Assembly: GCF_003605125.1 (NCBI RefSeq)
Contig: NZ_QPQT01000020.1
Coordinates: 20,795-84,794, forward strand
Origin: Shewanella algidipiscicola
GTDB taxonomy: Bacteria > Pseudomonadota > Gammaproteobacteria > Enterobacterales > Shewanellaceae
Length of the DNA: 64,000 nucleotides
Reading direction: 5' to 3'
Position numbers and translations under genes: made by a program. Under the pieces are notes generated by a model. It saw only the letters and a list, made by a program, of their open reading frames with translations, searched no databases and had not been told where the DNA came from. Positions 32,858 to 41,180 of the stretch are shown here, piece by piece. Each line of letters starts with the position of its first letter. Positions within the stretch are counted from its first letter, which is position 1.

Positions 32858-34216
32858 TTAAAACAAACCACTGGCTGCGCTCAGCTGGTTTATAGTCGCT
32901 TCCATGGCCGTAAATTGGGCCAAGTAAATTTGGTAACGTTGCTGCATATGATAATCGTGACGTTCCATGTTCTCGTTGACTCTGTCTATCTGGCCATCGA
33001 GGGTATCTTTTTTCAGATCCATCAGCCCTTTAAAGTCGGTAAAGGGCTCCATCACTTTCTCAAGCCTATCGACATAACTGCCGGCATCGGTAAACATGGC
33101 TTCGATGGCAGAGGCATCACCTTTCAGCGCATCGGTCAATTTAGTTTCATCGACTTTCAACTTGCCATAGCGGTCTAATTCAATGCCGATATCCGATAAA
33201 CGCATGCCGTTTGGCGCGCTGGCAAATATCGAGTCACGCATCTGGCTTTGCAGTTGACGAATAGAAGAGTCCCCTTTCAAGACGCCGATTTGGCCCTCTT
33301 TTACCGTGGTTGCCACTTCATCTTTGTCATCTTTATCGTCTTTATCCTTCTTACTGTCTTCCTCAATCACCGAACTGCCCATCGAGCGAGTCAGCTGATT
33401 GATCTGCTGCAACATGGTATTAAAGGCGGCAACAAAGTCTTTCACCGCTGTCTCGGTACCTTCAAAATCTTCTTCGATTTTAACCCAGCTGCTTTCACCG
33501 GCGCCGTGAGTACTGGTTAACTCTAGGCTCACGCCATCGACCACATTTTCGAGGTAGTTGCTGCTACTGGTGATATCGATACCATTGAGCGTTAACTTGG
33601 CGTCTTGCGCCGCGCGGCGCTCAGTCATGCCAAAATCAACCCCATCAAGCTCAACGGTTAAACTATTAGCCAGCCCTGACTCGGTCGCCGACATCATTAG
33701 CTCAATTTGACCGCCCGTACGTACCAAAGAGGCTTGCATCCCTGGGTTATCTGGGTGCTTATTAATCACATCGCGTAACTGCGCCACCGTCATGGACGCA
33801 CCACCATTAACCGTCGCAAGATCAATCTCTAGGCGCTGACTAGGATCGCTACCCAGCTGAATACTAAACACACCTGAAGCCGGCAATAACTCATCTTCTG
33901 AGGCATAAGTCTTGGTTAATTGCTGCGCCTGCGCCAACTGCTCAATATGCAGTTCATAATTTCCCTTAGGGGCATCGGCCGTCACCGTCGCAGTGGCTTT
34001 GTCGTCACTGACACTCGAGGTTTTACCCTTAAAGGCCTCAGTGTCGAAACTGGTTAACTTAGCCGTTAGTTTGTCCATACTTTTTTCAAGCAATTTATAG
34101 GCATCTAACTTGGCGTTATAGGTGTTAAGGTTGTTCTTATATAGGGCATCTTTTCCCGCACGCTCAACCATAATCAGCTGTTCGGAAAACTGCGCCGCAC
34201 TCATACCTGAAATCAT
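32858..34216 (-). CDS. lafB: Lateral filament cap protein LafB (FliD-like)
   Basis: A 452-residue FliD homologue. The N-terminal FliD domain starts MISGMSAAQFSEQLIMVERA and includes YNAKLDAYKLLEKSMDKLTAKL; the central domain has flagellin_IN-like stretches (LRDVINKHPDNPGMQASLV), and the C-terminal domain ends in MEATINQLSAASGLF. An unusual low-complexity acidic/basic run (DSKKDKDDKDDKDE, near residue 290) interrupts the D2/D3 region. It caps the filament and guides flagellin assembly. GAGGA stands 7 bases before the start. First gene of lafBCDEFSTU. Confidence 0.94.
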   Translation of the reverse strand: MISGMSAAQFSEQLIMVERAGKDALYKNNLNTYNAKLDAYKLLEKSMDKLTAKLTSFDTEAFKGKTSSVSDDKATATVTADAPKGNYELHIEQLAQAQQLTKTYASEDELLPASGVFSIQLGSDPSQRLEIDLATVNGGASMTVAQLRDVINKHPDNPGMQASLVRTGGQIELMMSATESGLANSLTVELDGVDFGMTERRAAQDAKLTLNGIDITSSSNYLENVVDGVSLELTSTHGAGESSWVKIEEDFEGTETAVKDFVAAFNTMLQQINQLTRSMGSSVIEEDSKKDKDDKDDKDEVATTVKEGQIGVLKGDSSIRQLQSQMRDSIFASAPNGMRLSDIGIELDRYGKLKVDETKLTDALKGDASAIEAMFTDAGSYVDRLEKVMEPFTDFKGLMDLKKDTLDGQIDRVNENMERHDYHMQQRYQIYLAQFTAMEATINQLSAASGLF

Positions 34217-34468
34217 GAAAAAATCCTCTTATTGATAACCTTAAAGCAAACCTTGTACCAAGATTTATCTATTTGTTTTTAATCTATTTTTAAAAGAAGC
34301 GAGATCCTATTAGGTTAGGAGGCTTCCGTTGTTGTCACACAAAGGGAAGTAATGCTTCCGCGCCAATGCGCTCAGTGGGTAGCAACAATCGTTGTGGATA
34401 GCTCAAATAGGCGACCGAAACGGGCTGGAGCTGAAATAGGCAGGGGGAGAAAAGTCAATTTAAGGGGA

Positions 34469-34492
34469 TAAAAAAAGGGGCCGCAGCCCCTT
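34469..34492 (-). terminator. Rho-independent terminator of lafA
   Basis: Minus-strand stem AAGGGGC with GCCCCTT, loop TGCG, followed by seven T. It lies 20 bp after the lafA stop. The rest of the 34217-34512 gap shows only a small GGAAG/CTTCC hairpin (34345-34359) and presumably the lafB promoter. Confidence 0.9.
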
Positions 34493-34512
34493 GATGGTTA
34501 AGGTGCTTACAA

Positions 34513-35322
34513 TTAACGTAATAGACCCATAACCAAACCCGTGTTTTGGTTTGCAGAAGACAGAATAGTAGTACCTGCTTGCACTAACATTTGGTTCTTA
34601 GTCATATGTGCTGATTCAGTGGCGAAATCGGCATCCATGATACGACCAGCAGCCGCTTTCGTGTTTTCTGTGATGCTAGTTAAGTTAGCCGCAGTGTGAC
34701 CTAGACGGTTGATGTTAGCACCTAGCTCAGAACGGGAAACACCCACGGCATCGATATACTTATCAACAGCAGTGATGGCTGCTGATGCTTTAGCTGTTGT
34801 AGTTAAATCGACAGCCGCTTTATCTATGACAACTGGATCTGTCATCGTAACAGATAGCTTTTCAGCAGTGCCCGCACCAATTTGGAAATCAACACCACCA
34901 GTTAGCTTAGCCATTAGATCGTTACCCGCGTAAGTGGTTTCACCCATAATACGCTCAGATTCTAAAATAAGTTGTTGGAACTCTGCATTAAGTGCCGTCA
35001 TATCAGTCGACGAGTTCACGCCGTTGGCGGCTTGAGTGGCCAATTCTTTTTGACGGTTAGCGATGTTGGTCAACTCTTCTAGGGCGCCGTCAGCGGTTTG
35101 TAGCATAGAGGTAGCATCAGAAATGTTACGACCAGCCGTTTCCATGCCACGGATGTTGGCATTCATACGGTTAGCAATCTGTAGACCTGCCGCATCGTCA
35201 GATGCGCTGTTGATGCGAAGACCAGTAGATAAACGCTCCATAGCGTTAGTCAGTAGATCGTTGCTCTTATTAACCGCATTTTGTGAAACCAGTGACGCGT
35301 AATTAGTGTGAACTGAAAGCAT
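34513..35322 (-). CDS. lafA: Lateral flagellin LafA
   Basis: A 269-residue flagellin. The D0/D1 N-terminus (NYASLVSQNAVNKSNDLL, AMERLSTGLRINSASDDAAG, GLQIANRMNANIRGM) and the C-terminus (LGANINRLGHTAANLTS, IMDADFATESAHMTKNQML, TTILSSANQNTGLVMGLLR) are conserved; the middle domain is short (about 60-80 residues), as in lateral flagellins. It is the only flagellin gene in the window. It stands alone between two terminators, which fits high-level late expression by LafS. GGAG lies 8 bases before ATG. Confidence 0.97.
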   Translation of the reverse strand: MLSVHTNYASLVSQNAVNKSNDLLTNAMERLSTGLRINSASDDAAGLQIANRMNANIRGMETAGRNISDATSMLQTADGALEELTNIANRQKELATQAANGVNSSTDMTALNAEFQQLILESERIMGETTYAGNDLMAKLTGGVDFQIGAGTAEKLSVTMTDPVVIDKAAVDLTTTAKASAAITAVDKYIDAVGVSRSELGANINRLGHTAANLTSITENTKAAAGRIMDADFATESAHMTKNQMLVQAGTTILSSANQNTGLVMGLLR

Positions 35323-35351
35323 GGGTATTCTCCAAGAAATTAAAATGTTTC

Positions 35352-35366
35352 ATTGTGATTCACAAT
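35352..35366. promoter_or_regulatory. 15-bp palindrome in the lafA leader
   Basis: ATTGTGA-T-TCACAAT, a perfect 7-bp inverted repeat around one base, 30 bp before the lafA start codon. It is placed inside the predicted 5' leader, so it could be a repressor site or a small RNA hairpin. Confidence 0.5.
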
Positions 35367-35367
35367 A

Positions 35368-35400
35368 GATAAGACGGCAGTGCAAAAGAAAACTGAAAAT
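35368..35400 (-). promoter_or_regulatory. Possible sigma-28 promoter of lafA
   Basis: On the minus strand GCCGTCTT (35378-35371) partly matches the sigma-28 -10 element GCCGATAA; the -35 (TAAA) is not clear at the right spacing. The call rests on LafS being in the same cluster and on lafA being monocistronic. The 35323-35638 region otherwise holds only this leader and an upstream terminator. Confidence 0.35.
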
Positions 35401-35560
35401 AAAAATCTAAAAATTTTTAAATAAATTGATCTAACCTGTCATTCGAGCGCCGATCGCCATAGCCGCTGTGGTGGTTATCAACCCCTCCCAAATAAAAAGA
35501 TGCTAAGAAGACGATACAGAAAAAGCATAACGACACGGCGAGAGTCACCTCATTTTCATG

Positions 35561-35585
35561 AAAAAGCCGACCCTAGGGTCGGCTT
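35561..35585 (-). terminator. Rho-independent terminator at the end of the flg operon
   Basis: Minus-strand perfect stem AAGCCGACCC with GGGTCGGCTT, followed by TTTC. It comes 54 bp after the stop of the unrecognised gene and 239 bp before lafA. Confidence 0.85.
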
Positions 35586-35638
35586 AATATTCTCGCTCAC
35601 TCATTGAAGTAAATGATCCCAGCAGAAATGGGCACAAT

Positions 35639-36649
35639 TTAACCCAATAGCGCAGTCACTTGATCGCGATTGGCATTGCCCTGTGCCATCAATGACGTCA
35701 ACTGGTATACAAAGGGTTGCGGCTGCATAAACTTTGCCAGTAGTTGTAACTCTGCCTGTGGCTGAATCGTCGCCATCGATGTCTGCATCTGGCTCAGTAA
35801 TGCGGCGTGGGTGGCTAAGATCCCTTGGATCTGGGCATCAATTTTTTGTTGTGTCTTGGTTACTTTAGCTAAGGTCTGCTTTAAGTTGCTGTCGGCCTTA
35901 AAACCCCACTCGCGGGGATCTTGCAAACTAAAGCGCTCATCTAAATGGATATTACGCAGTTCGCCAGCGGGCAAACGTTGCCCCTCGCCCATCATGAGCA
36001 AGCCTTCTTGCACTTGTTGCCACACAGAGCTAGGCGCCTTAAACAAACATTCGCCATTGATCAATTCAACATTAAGCCCTAAAGGGGCGAGCGCATTAGC
36101 TAACACCTTATTAAGCTGCTGCCGATCCAAGCCGGCCGCTAAGGTCACATGTAATGAGCGCTGACCAAGCTGCACCAATATGCGCTCGTCACGTTGCTTA
36201 GGCACTGTTAAGTCGACCGAGCGCAACACAAAAGCGTGCGGTGCAGCAGGGGTTTGCGATAGCAGGTTAAAATGGTGATCGAGTAATAGTTGGCCACGAT
36301 AATGGGGACGAATTTGGCTCAGACGTTGCCGCTCTTGCTCGGCTTGAAACAACGGCTGTTGACTCATCTCCCCAGAGCCTGAGCGAATAACACGGTATAA
36401 CTGCTGGCGAATGTGGCTCAACGAGCTTGATGCCTGTTGCAACGCTTGCAATGCCACCTGAGAGGCACTCACCTGATGCTGCTCTTTGGTACTACTGGCC
36501 CAGCGGCCATAAGAAGCCAGTCGATGTTTAGGCAGGGCTCGAGTGGGTTGCGGCCCCTGCTGTACAGGGGCAACTGGCGCTGTATGGCTACTGCTAACAG
36601 TCTGATTCTGTCGTAACACATTGAGCGAATCACCTATCGCATTAACCAT
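35639..36649 (-). CDS. Unrecognised flagellar-cluster protein (between flgL and lafA)
   Basis: A 336-residue protein in the flg operon, 12 bp after flgL. The N-terminal ~100 residues are Q/S/A-rich with a helical stretch (VALQALQQASSSLSHIRQQLYRVIRSG). The middle contains RSLHVTLAAGLDRQQLNKVLANALAPL, which resembles a flagellin-IN motif as found in cap and flagellin proteins. A helical coiled-coil stretch (KQTLAKVTKTQQKIDAQIQGIL) follows, and the end (MAQGNANRDQVTALLG) resembles flagellin-like C-termini. No signal peptide or membrane segment. Its place matches LafW of V. parahaemolyticus, described as a putative hook-associated protein, but similarity was not checked. Confidence 0.6.
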   Translation of the reverse strand: MVNAIGDSLNVLRQNQTVSSSHTAPVAPVQQGPQPTRALPKHRLASYGRWASSTKEQHQVSASQVALQALQQASSSLSHIRQQLYRVIRSGSGEMSQQPLFQAEQERQRLSQIRPHYRGQLLLDHHFNLLSQTPAAPHAFVLRSVDLTVPKQRDERILVQLGQRSLHVTLAAGLDRQQLNKVLANALAPLGLNVELINGECLFKAPSSVWQQVQEGLLMMGEGQRLPAGELRNIHLDERFSLQDPREWGFKADSNLKQTLAKVTKTQQKIDAQIQGILATHAALLSQMQTSMATIQPQAELQLLAKFMQPQPFVYQLTSLMAQGNANRDQVTALLG

Positions 36650-36661
36650 CTAACACACGCC

Positions 36662-37579
36662 TTATAAATGATTGAACAGAGTTAACTGACTCACCTGAAC
36701 AAAAGTTTGCTGAGTCACTTTGAGGGCCGTGAGTTTAACATTAAATTCGGCGGTAGCGCTGGCATAATCTAGCTCTTGGGTTTCACCAATCACCTTTTTA
36801 TTAAACAGCACCATCTCCTCGTGAGAGGTTTTCATCAACGACAGGCTGTTTTGCTTGCCCCCCATGTCGGTGATCGCGCTGTTAATACTATCTAAAGTAT
36901 CGTTAAGCGAGGTTTGCATCGCATCGGCAGCCGTTGCAAAGGCAGCATCATCTGGCGCAAGCGCAGGATCGTTGAGCACCGCAATATAATCGGCAGTCTG
37001 ATTTAAAATATCTTGGCTAGCGTTAGAGAACAGGAATTGCTCGGCCGTCACGTTGGCCGTCATCCATGATGAACCCGAGGTTTGCACCTCACGCTGGCTA
37101 TTATCACCTTGGTAGACATAACGCCCGGCGGCATCTTGAATGATGGTCTGCTGCTCGGTGCGATTACCCGAAAACAGATAATTACCGCCATCATCCTTGG
37201 CATTGACGTTATCGACCATCGCCTCGAGCAACTCATCTAACTCTTGAGCATAGGCACTGCGATCTTCTGGCGATAGGGTCGAGTTATTGGTGGCGACGCT
37301 GATTTCTCGCATCCGTTGCTGCAGCTCAACCATGCCCGACAGATAAGTCTCTGAGCGGCCTAAGCTGGTGCTCAGTGAGTCGATATTGTTAACATACTGC
37401 TCCATCGAGGCTAAATCACGCTCATTAGCCATGACGCGCACCGCACCAATAGGGTCATCAGAGGGACGCAGTATCGACATTCCCTTAGATAACATCTGGT
37501 TCAAGCGAGCCAAATCCATAGTCGTATTTTGCAGACTGTGAATATTGTTAGTGTACAAATTTTGCATTGTCACGCGCAT
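36662..37579 (-). CDS. flgL: Lateral hook-filament junction protein FlgL
   Basis: A 305-residue FlgL homologue. The N-terminal D0/D1 region (MQNLYTNNIHSLQNTTMDLARLNQMLSKGM, PSDDPIGAVRVMANERDL) and the GNYLFSGNRTEQQ segment are typical; the C-terminal helix (VKLTALKVTQQTFVQVSQLTLFNHL) resembles flagellin. It joins hook and filament together with FlgK. It starts 12 bp after flgK in the flgBCDEFGHIJKL operon. Confidence 0.95.
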   Translation of the reverse strand: MRVTMQNLYTNNIHSLQNTTMDLARLNQMLSKGMSILRPSDDPIGAVRVMANERDLASMEQYVNNIDSLSTSLGRSETYLSGMVELQQRMREISVATNNSTLSPEDRSAYAQELDELLEAMVDNVNAKDDGGNYLFSGNRTEQQTIIQDAAGRYVYQGDNSQREVQTSGSSWMTANVTAEQFLFSNASQDILNQTADYIAVLNDPALAPDDAAFATAADAMQTSLNDTLDSINSAITDMGGKQNSLSLMKTSHEEMVLFNKKVIGETQELDYASATAEFNVKLTALKVTQQTFVQVSQLTLFNHL

Positions 37580-37591
37580 TTTTAGGCCCCC

Positions 37592-38965
37592 TTAAAAGCT
37601 GCTTAGCATGGTTTGAAACAGTTGATCGGCTGTCGATATGACTTTGGCATTGGCCATATAAGACTGCTGATAAATGATCAAGTTAACGCCCTCTTCATCG
37701 GGGTTAACACCACTGGTGCTGGCCCACTGAGACTGCGCATCTTTTTGTAACTCGACACTGGTCTTGGCATTAGCAATGGCTTGACGCGACGCCGAGCCTA
37801 ACTGACCCACTTTGCTGCTAAAGGATTCAGAAAAACTGGTGCTCACACCTAAGCTGGTAAAGGCCAAATCTTTGTTGGCCAAGGCCACCAGCGCTTTTAG
37901 GTTGCTGTTATCACCTTGGGTGCCATCGGTAGCAAAAGCCAACTCTTCCGCGGTAAAACCATCTGTCACCTGCAAGCTGCCAGCGGGGTTCCCGGGCTGA
38001 AAACTAAATAGGTTTTGAGTGGGCGCAGCACCATTTAAAGCGGTACCGCCTGCCAACACAGCATTAAACTCATCGGCCAATTTAACGGCTAATTCATCGA
38101 GGTACGCTTGCGAGCTGGCTAACTCACTATCGCGATAATCGAGTAATGCCCCCATGCTGCCACCAGCCGAAGCTTCAAGGGTAAAATGGCTATGGCCAAA
38201 ATTGATGTCGACATTGCTGACCAGCGGATTGGCCGGATCGGGCACAACTGATAATTTAGCCACGGTATTGCCCGACAACAAAGGTTCACCACGCGCTAGC
38301 GAGATGTTCACCATGCCTTTGTCATCTTCGATAACGCGTATATCGACAATGGCTGCCAGTTCGTCGATAGCCGCATCCCGACCATCTTGCAATGCGGCCG
38401 GCACTATGCCGCTGGCACTGGCGGCCTTTATGTCTTGGTTAAAACGAGCGATGATCTCCAGCTGCGCATTGACCTCTTTGGCCGAGGTACCAAGCTGACC
38501 TGTCACCTGATCGCGCTGAGATACTAAGCTATCGTTGATGCCGTTAATCATCTGAGTTAAGGCTTTCGCCTCGTTTAACACCCCTTGACGATGCGCAATC
38601 AAATTGGGCTGCTCCATCGCCGAGTTAAGCGACGCAAATAGCTGATCTAATCCGGCAGAGATATTATTGCCTTCTGAGCCAAAGACTTGCTCAGCTTGGC
38701 CTAAATAACTGCTGCGCACATTATCAAAGCCCACATTACTGGTGGTCTGCCACAGCTGCGCCACTTCATATTGATCTGAAATGCGCCTGATGCCATCGAT
38801 AAACACCCCAGCGCCGCCGCCATAAGCACCACCACCCACAGAGCTGGTCATCACTTGCTGACGTGAGTAACCCGCCACCATGGCATTAGCCACATTATTA
38901 GAGGTTGCATTGAGCGCCGCCATACTGGCTAACAGCCCAGATTTACCTATGTTTAACATGCTCAT
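37592..38965 (-). CDS. flgK: Lateral hook-associated protein FlgK
   Basis: A 457-residue FlgK homologue. The N-terminus SMLNIGKSGLLASMAALNATSNNVANAMVAGYSRQQ carries the rod/hook motif, GVFIDGIRRISDQYEVAQLW and NNISAGLDQLFASLNSAMEQP are FlgK-specific, and the C-terminus (EEGVNLIIYQQSYMANAKVISTADQLFQTML) pairs with it in the filament junction. The start overlaps the end of flgJ by 4 bases (ATGA-type coupling). Confidence 0.96.
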   Translation of the reverse strand: MSMLNIGKSGLLASMAALNATSNNVANAMVAGYSRQQVMTSSVGGGAYGGGAGVFIDGIRRISDQYEVAQLWQTTSNVGFDNVRSSYLGQAEQVFGSEGNNISAGLDQLFASLNSAMEQPNLIAHRQGVLNEAKALTQMINGINDSLVSQRDQVTGQLGTSAKEVNAQLEIIARFNQDIKAASASGIVPAALQDGRDAAIDELAAIVDIRVIEDDKGMVNISLARGEPLLSGNTVAKLSVVPDPANPLVSNVDINFGHSHFTLEASAGGSMGALLDYRDSELASSQAYLDELAVKLADEFNAVLAGGTALNGAAPTQNLFSFQPGNPAGSLQVTDGFTAEELAFATDGTQGDNSNLKALVALANKDLAFTSLGVSTSFSESFSSKVGQLGSASRQAIANAKTSVELQKDAQSQWASTSGVNPDEEGVNLIIYQQSYMANAKVISTADQLFQTMLSSF

Positions 38966-39366
38966 TTATTGTCCTTAGCGTGCGGCGGCACAAAAAGTGC
39001 GGGCTGCATCGCTGTGGTTGTCATCTGTTGCGGATCATAGGCGACAGGATCGGCGCTCGACTTAAGCGCGCCAGACAATTGTTTAGTCATCACCTCAGAC
39101 AAGCCCATGCCTTGCATCTGGCTCAAACGGCTAGCCAGTTCGGCATCGTGTAGATCGCGATATAAACCATCATTTTTTGACGACAACGGGCTCTCTTCAT
39201 CGGCCATCGCATCGGAGGCTGAGCGCATCTGCTTTAATACGGTTTGCAAAAACTGCGCTTCAAACTGCTGGCTCACCACTTTAAGGGCTCCCAGCTCGCC
39301 ATTGCTTTTAATCAGATCGCCAGCATTTAACTGGTTAAGATAACCGTTATTATTTTCAAGTTTCAT
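38962..39366 (-). CDS. flgJ: Lateral FlgJ rod-assembly protein without muramidase domain
   Basis: A 134-residue protein that matches only the N-terminal rod-binding half of FlgJ (ALKVVSQQFEAQFLQTVLKQMRSASDAMAD, DGLYRDLHDAELASRLSQMQGMGLSEVM). The C-terminal glucosaminidase domain of about 150 residues found in E. coli FlgJ is absent and no remnant follows, as flgK begins immediately. It scaffolds the rod; hole formation in peptidoglycan must come from another enzyme. The coordinates overlap flgI by one base and flgK by four. Confidence 0.92.
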   Translation of the reverse strand: MKLENNNGYLNQLNAGDLIKSNGELGALKVVSQQFEAQFLQTVLKQMRSASDAMADEESPLSSKNDGLYRDLHDAELASRLSQMQGMGLSEVMTKQLSGALKSSADPVAYDPQQMTTTAMQPALFVPPHAKDNK

Positions 39367-40481
39367 TAGATCACCACTAGCTCAGCTTCTAGGGCGCCAG
39401 CTTCATCGAGCGCCTGCAATATGGCCATCAGATCCATAGGCGCAGCACCTAAACTGTTAACTGCCTTAACAATCTCTTCGATAGCAATGCCCTCTGGCCA
39501 GACAAACATGCGATTATCACCTTGCTCGACCGACACTTGGCTATCGTTGGTCACGACAGTTTCGCCATTATTGTTGCCGAAATAGCCACCATTAGGCTGG
39601 CTAACATTTTGCCCTTCAACTATGGTCACAGTCAGGTTGCCATGACTGACAGCCGCCTTGCGCACCACCACATTGCCCCCCATCACAACCGTGCCTGTGC
39701 GGCTGTTAAATACGATGCGTGGGCTGCGGCGTCCCTGCTCTATCTGTAACTCTTCGAGCATCGACATAAAGGTCACCCGCTCACGGCTCGACTTTGGCGC
39801 CTGTACTAGGACTTTGCCGTGGTTTTCTGCTCTTGCTACATTAGGGCCAAATAGCGCATTAACCGCGCGCTCGATATTGCGCGCAGTCTTAAAGCTGGGA
39901 TCTTTAAGGTTAAGGATGATATCGGCGTTATCATTAAAGCTGCTGCCAATGGCGGCCTCAAGTAAGGCGCCATTGGGAATACTGCCCACGGTAGGCACAT
40001 TGACGGTGATCGAGGAGCCATTGCGTCCCGATGCCGAAAAGCCACCGACCACTAAGTTACCTTGGGCCACCGCATAAATTTCACCATCGACGCCGCGCAG
40101 TGGCGTCATCAACAGGGTGCCGCCTTGTAAGCTTTTGGCATCACCCAATGATGACACTGTCACATCTATGGTCTGGCCTGGGCTAGACATAGGCGACACG
40201 GTCGCGTGCACCGCAACGGCGGCGACGTTTTTCAATTTAGGGTCGCTATTACCATCTATTTGCACGCCAAACTGCTTGAGCATGTTGACCACAGACTGGC
40301 TGGTGAATTTCACCTGCGAACGGTCACCGCTGCCATTGAGGCCCACCACGACACCATAGCCTACCAGCTGGTTGTCACGGATACCTTGTACATCGACGAT
40401 ATCCATCAAATAGCGCGACTGCTCAGCAGCGTTAAGCTGGGCACAGATAAACACTGACAGTAATAAACACAAACGTAGCAT
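39366..40481 (-). CDS. flgI: Lateral flagellar P-ring protein FlgI
   Basis: A 371-residue exported protein. A signal peptide of about 18 residues (MLRLCLLLSVFICAQLNA) is followed by the FlgI body: RYLMDIVDVQGIRDNQLVGYGVVVGLNGSGD, MLKQFGVQID, AVAVHATVSPMSSPGQTIDVTVSSLGDAKSLQGG, and the C-terminal EIVKAVNSLGAAPMDLMAILQALDEAGAL. It forms the P-ring around the rod in the peptidoglycan layer with help from FlgA (45497-46237). Confidence 0.97.
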   Translation of the reverse strand: MLRLCLLLSVFICAQLNAAEQSRYLMDIVDVQGIRDNQLVGYGVVVGLNGSGDRSQVKFTSQSVVNMLKQFGVQIDGNSDPKLKNVAAVAVHATVSPMSSPGQTIDVTVSSLGDAKSLQGGTLLMTPLRGVDGEIYAVAQGNLVVGGFSASGRNGSSITVNVPTVGSIPNGALLEAAIGSSFNDNADIILNLKDPSFKTARNIERAVNALFGPNVARAENHGKVLVQAPKSSRERVTFMSMLEELQIEQGRRSPRIVFNSRTGTVVMGGNVVVRKAAVSHGNLTVTIVEGQNVSQPNGGYFGNNNGETVVTNDSQVSVEQGDNRMFVWPEGIAIEEIVKAVNSLGAAPMDLMAILQALDEAGALEAELVVI

Positions 40482-40496
40482 GCTAAAAATCCTTGC

Positions 40497-41174
40497 CTAA
40501 AGAGGGAACCATGGGCTGTTGAAATAACGAGACGCCCAACCCATTGCATTACTGTCGGCAATCGCCCCTTGGCCACCATAAATAATACGTGCATCGGCGA
40601 TGCGCTGTGACGAGATAGTATTGTCGTTACCAATATCGTCGGCGCGGATAAGCCCTAGTAGGCGCAAGTATTCGTCGCCCTGATTGAGCCTGAGCCACTT
40701 TTCGCCGCGGATCAGCAGTGCACCATTGGGCAATACCTTGGCAACGGTCACTGTGATCGAGCCTGATAGCTGGTTTTGCTGGGTACTTGACCCAGTACCA
40801 TTAAAACCACGTCCTAAAGACATATCGCCATCGGCGCCCATATTATTGGCGCCAATTGAACCACTGGAGCCCGCGGCCAGCCCAAAGGACATATCTTGCG
40901 CTTTGCTGGTTTTAGTGTCGGCTTTCTTGCTGGAATAGGTTTTTTCATCTAATGACACAGTCAATAGATCCCCTTCGCGAAAGGCACGCTTGTCTTTAAA
41001 CAACGTCAGCATATAACCGGGACGATACAAGCTGCCATCTTTAGCATCTGGCAAACTATAATCTATCTCTGGCGGTGCCCATTCGGCGCCACCCGGCTTA
41101 GTTAACGGCTCTGGTATATGTGAAATACATCCAGATAAAAACAAGGTCATCAGCAAGTAAAACCAACGCATCAT
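40497..41174 (-). CDS. flgH: Lateral flagellar L-ring lipoprotein FlgH
   Basis: A 225-residue lipoprotein. The lipobox L13-S14-G15-Cys16 follows a short signal (LLMTLFLSGC). The body has the FlgH segments GSLYRPGYMLTLFKDKRAFREGDLLTVSLDE, LSGSITVTVAKVLPNGALLIRGEKWLRLNQGDEYLRL, and SSQRIADARIIYGGQGAIADSNAMGW. It forms the L-ring in the outer membrane. It lies 6 bp after flgG. Confidence 0.96.
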   Translation of the reverse strand: MMRWFYLLMTLFLSGCISHIPEPLTKPGGAEWAPPEIDYSLPDAKDGSLYRPGYMLTLFKDKRAFREGDLLTVSLDEKTYSSKKADTKTSKAQDMSFGLAAGSSGSIGANNMGADGDMSLGRGFNGTGSSTQQNQLSGSITVTVAKVLPNGALLIRGEKWLRLNQGDEYLRLLGLIRADDIGNDNTISSQRIADARIIYGGQGAIADSNAMGWASRYFNSPWFPL

Positions 41175-41180
41175 GCTTCC

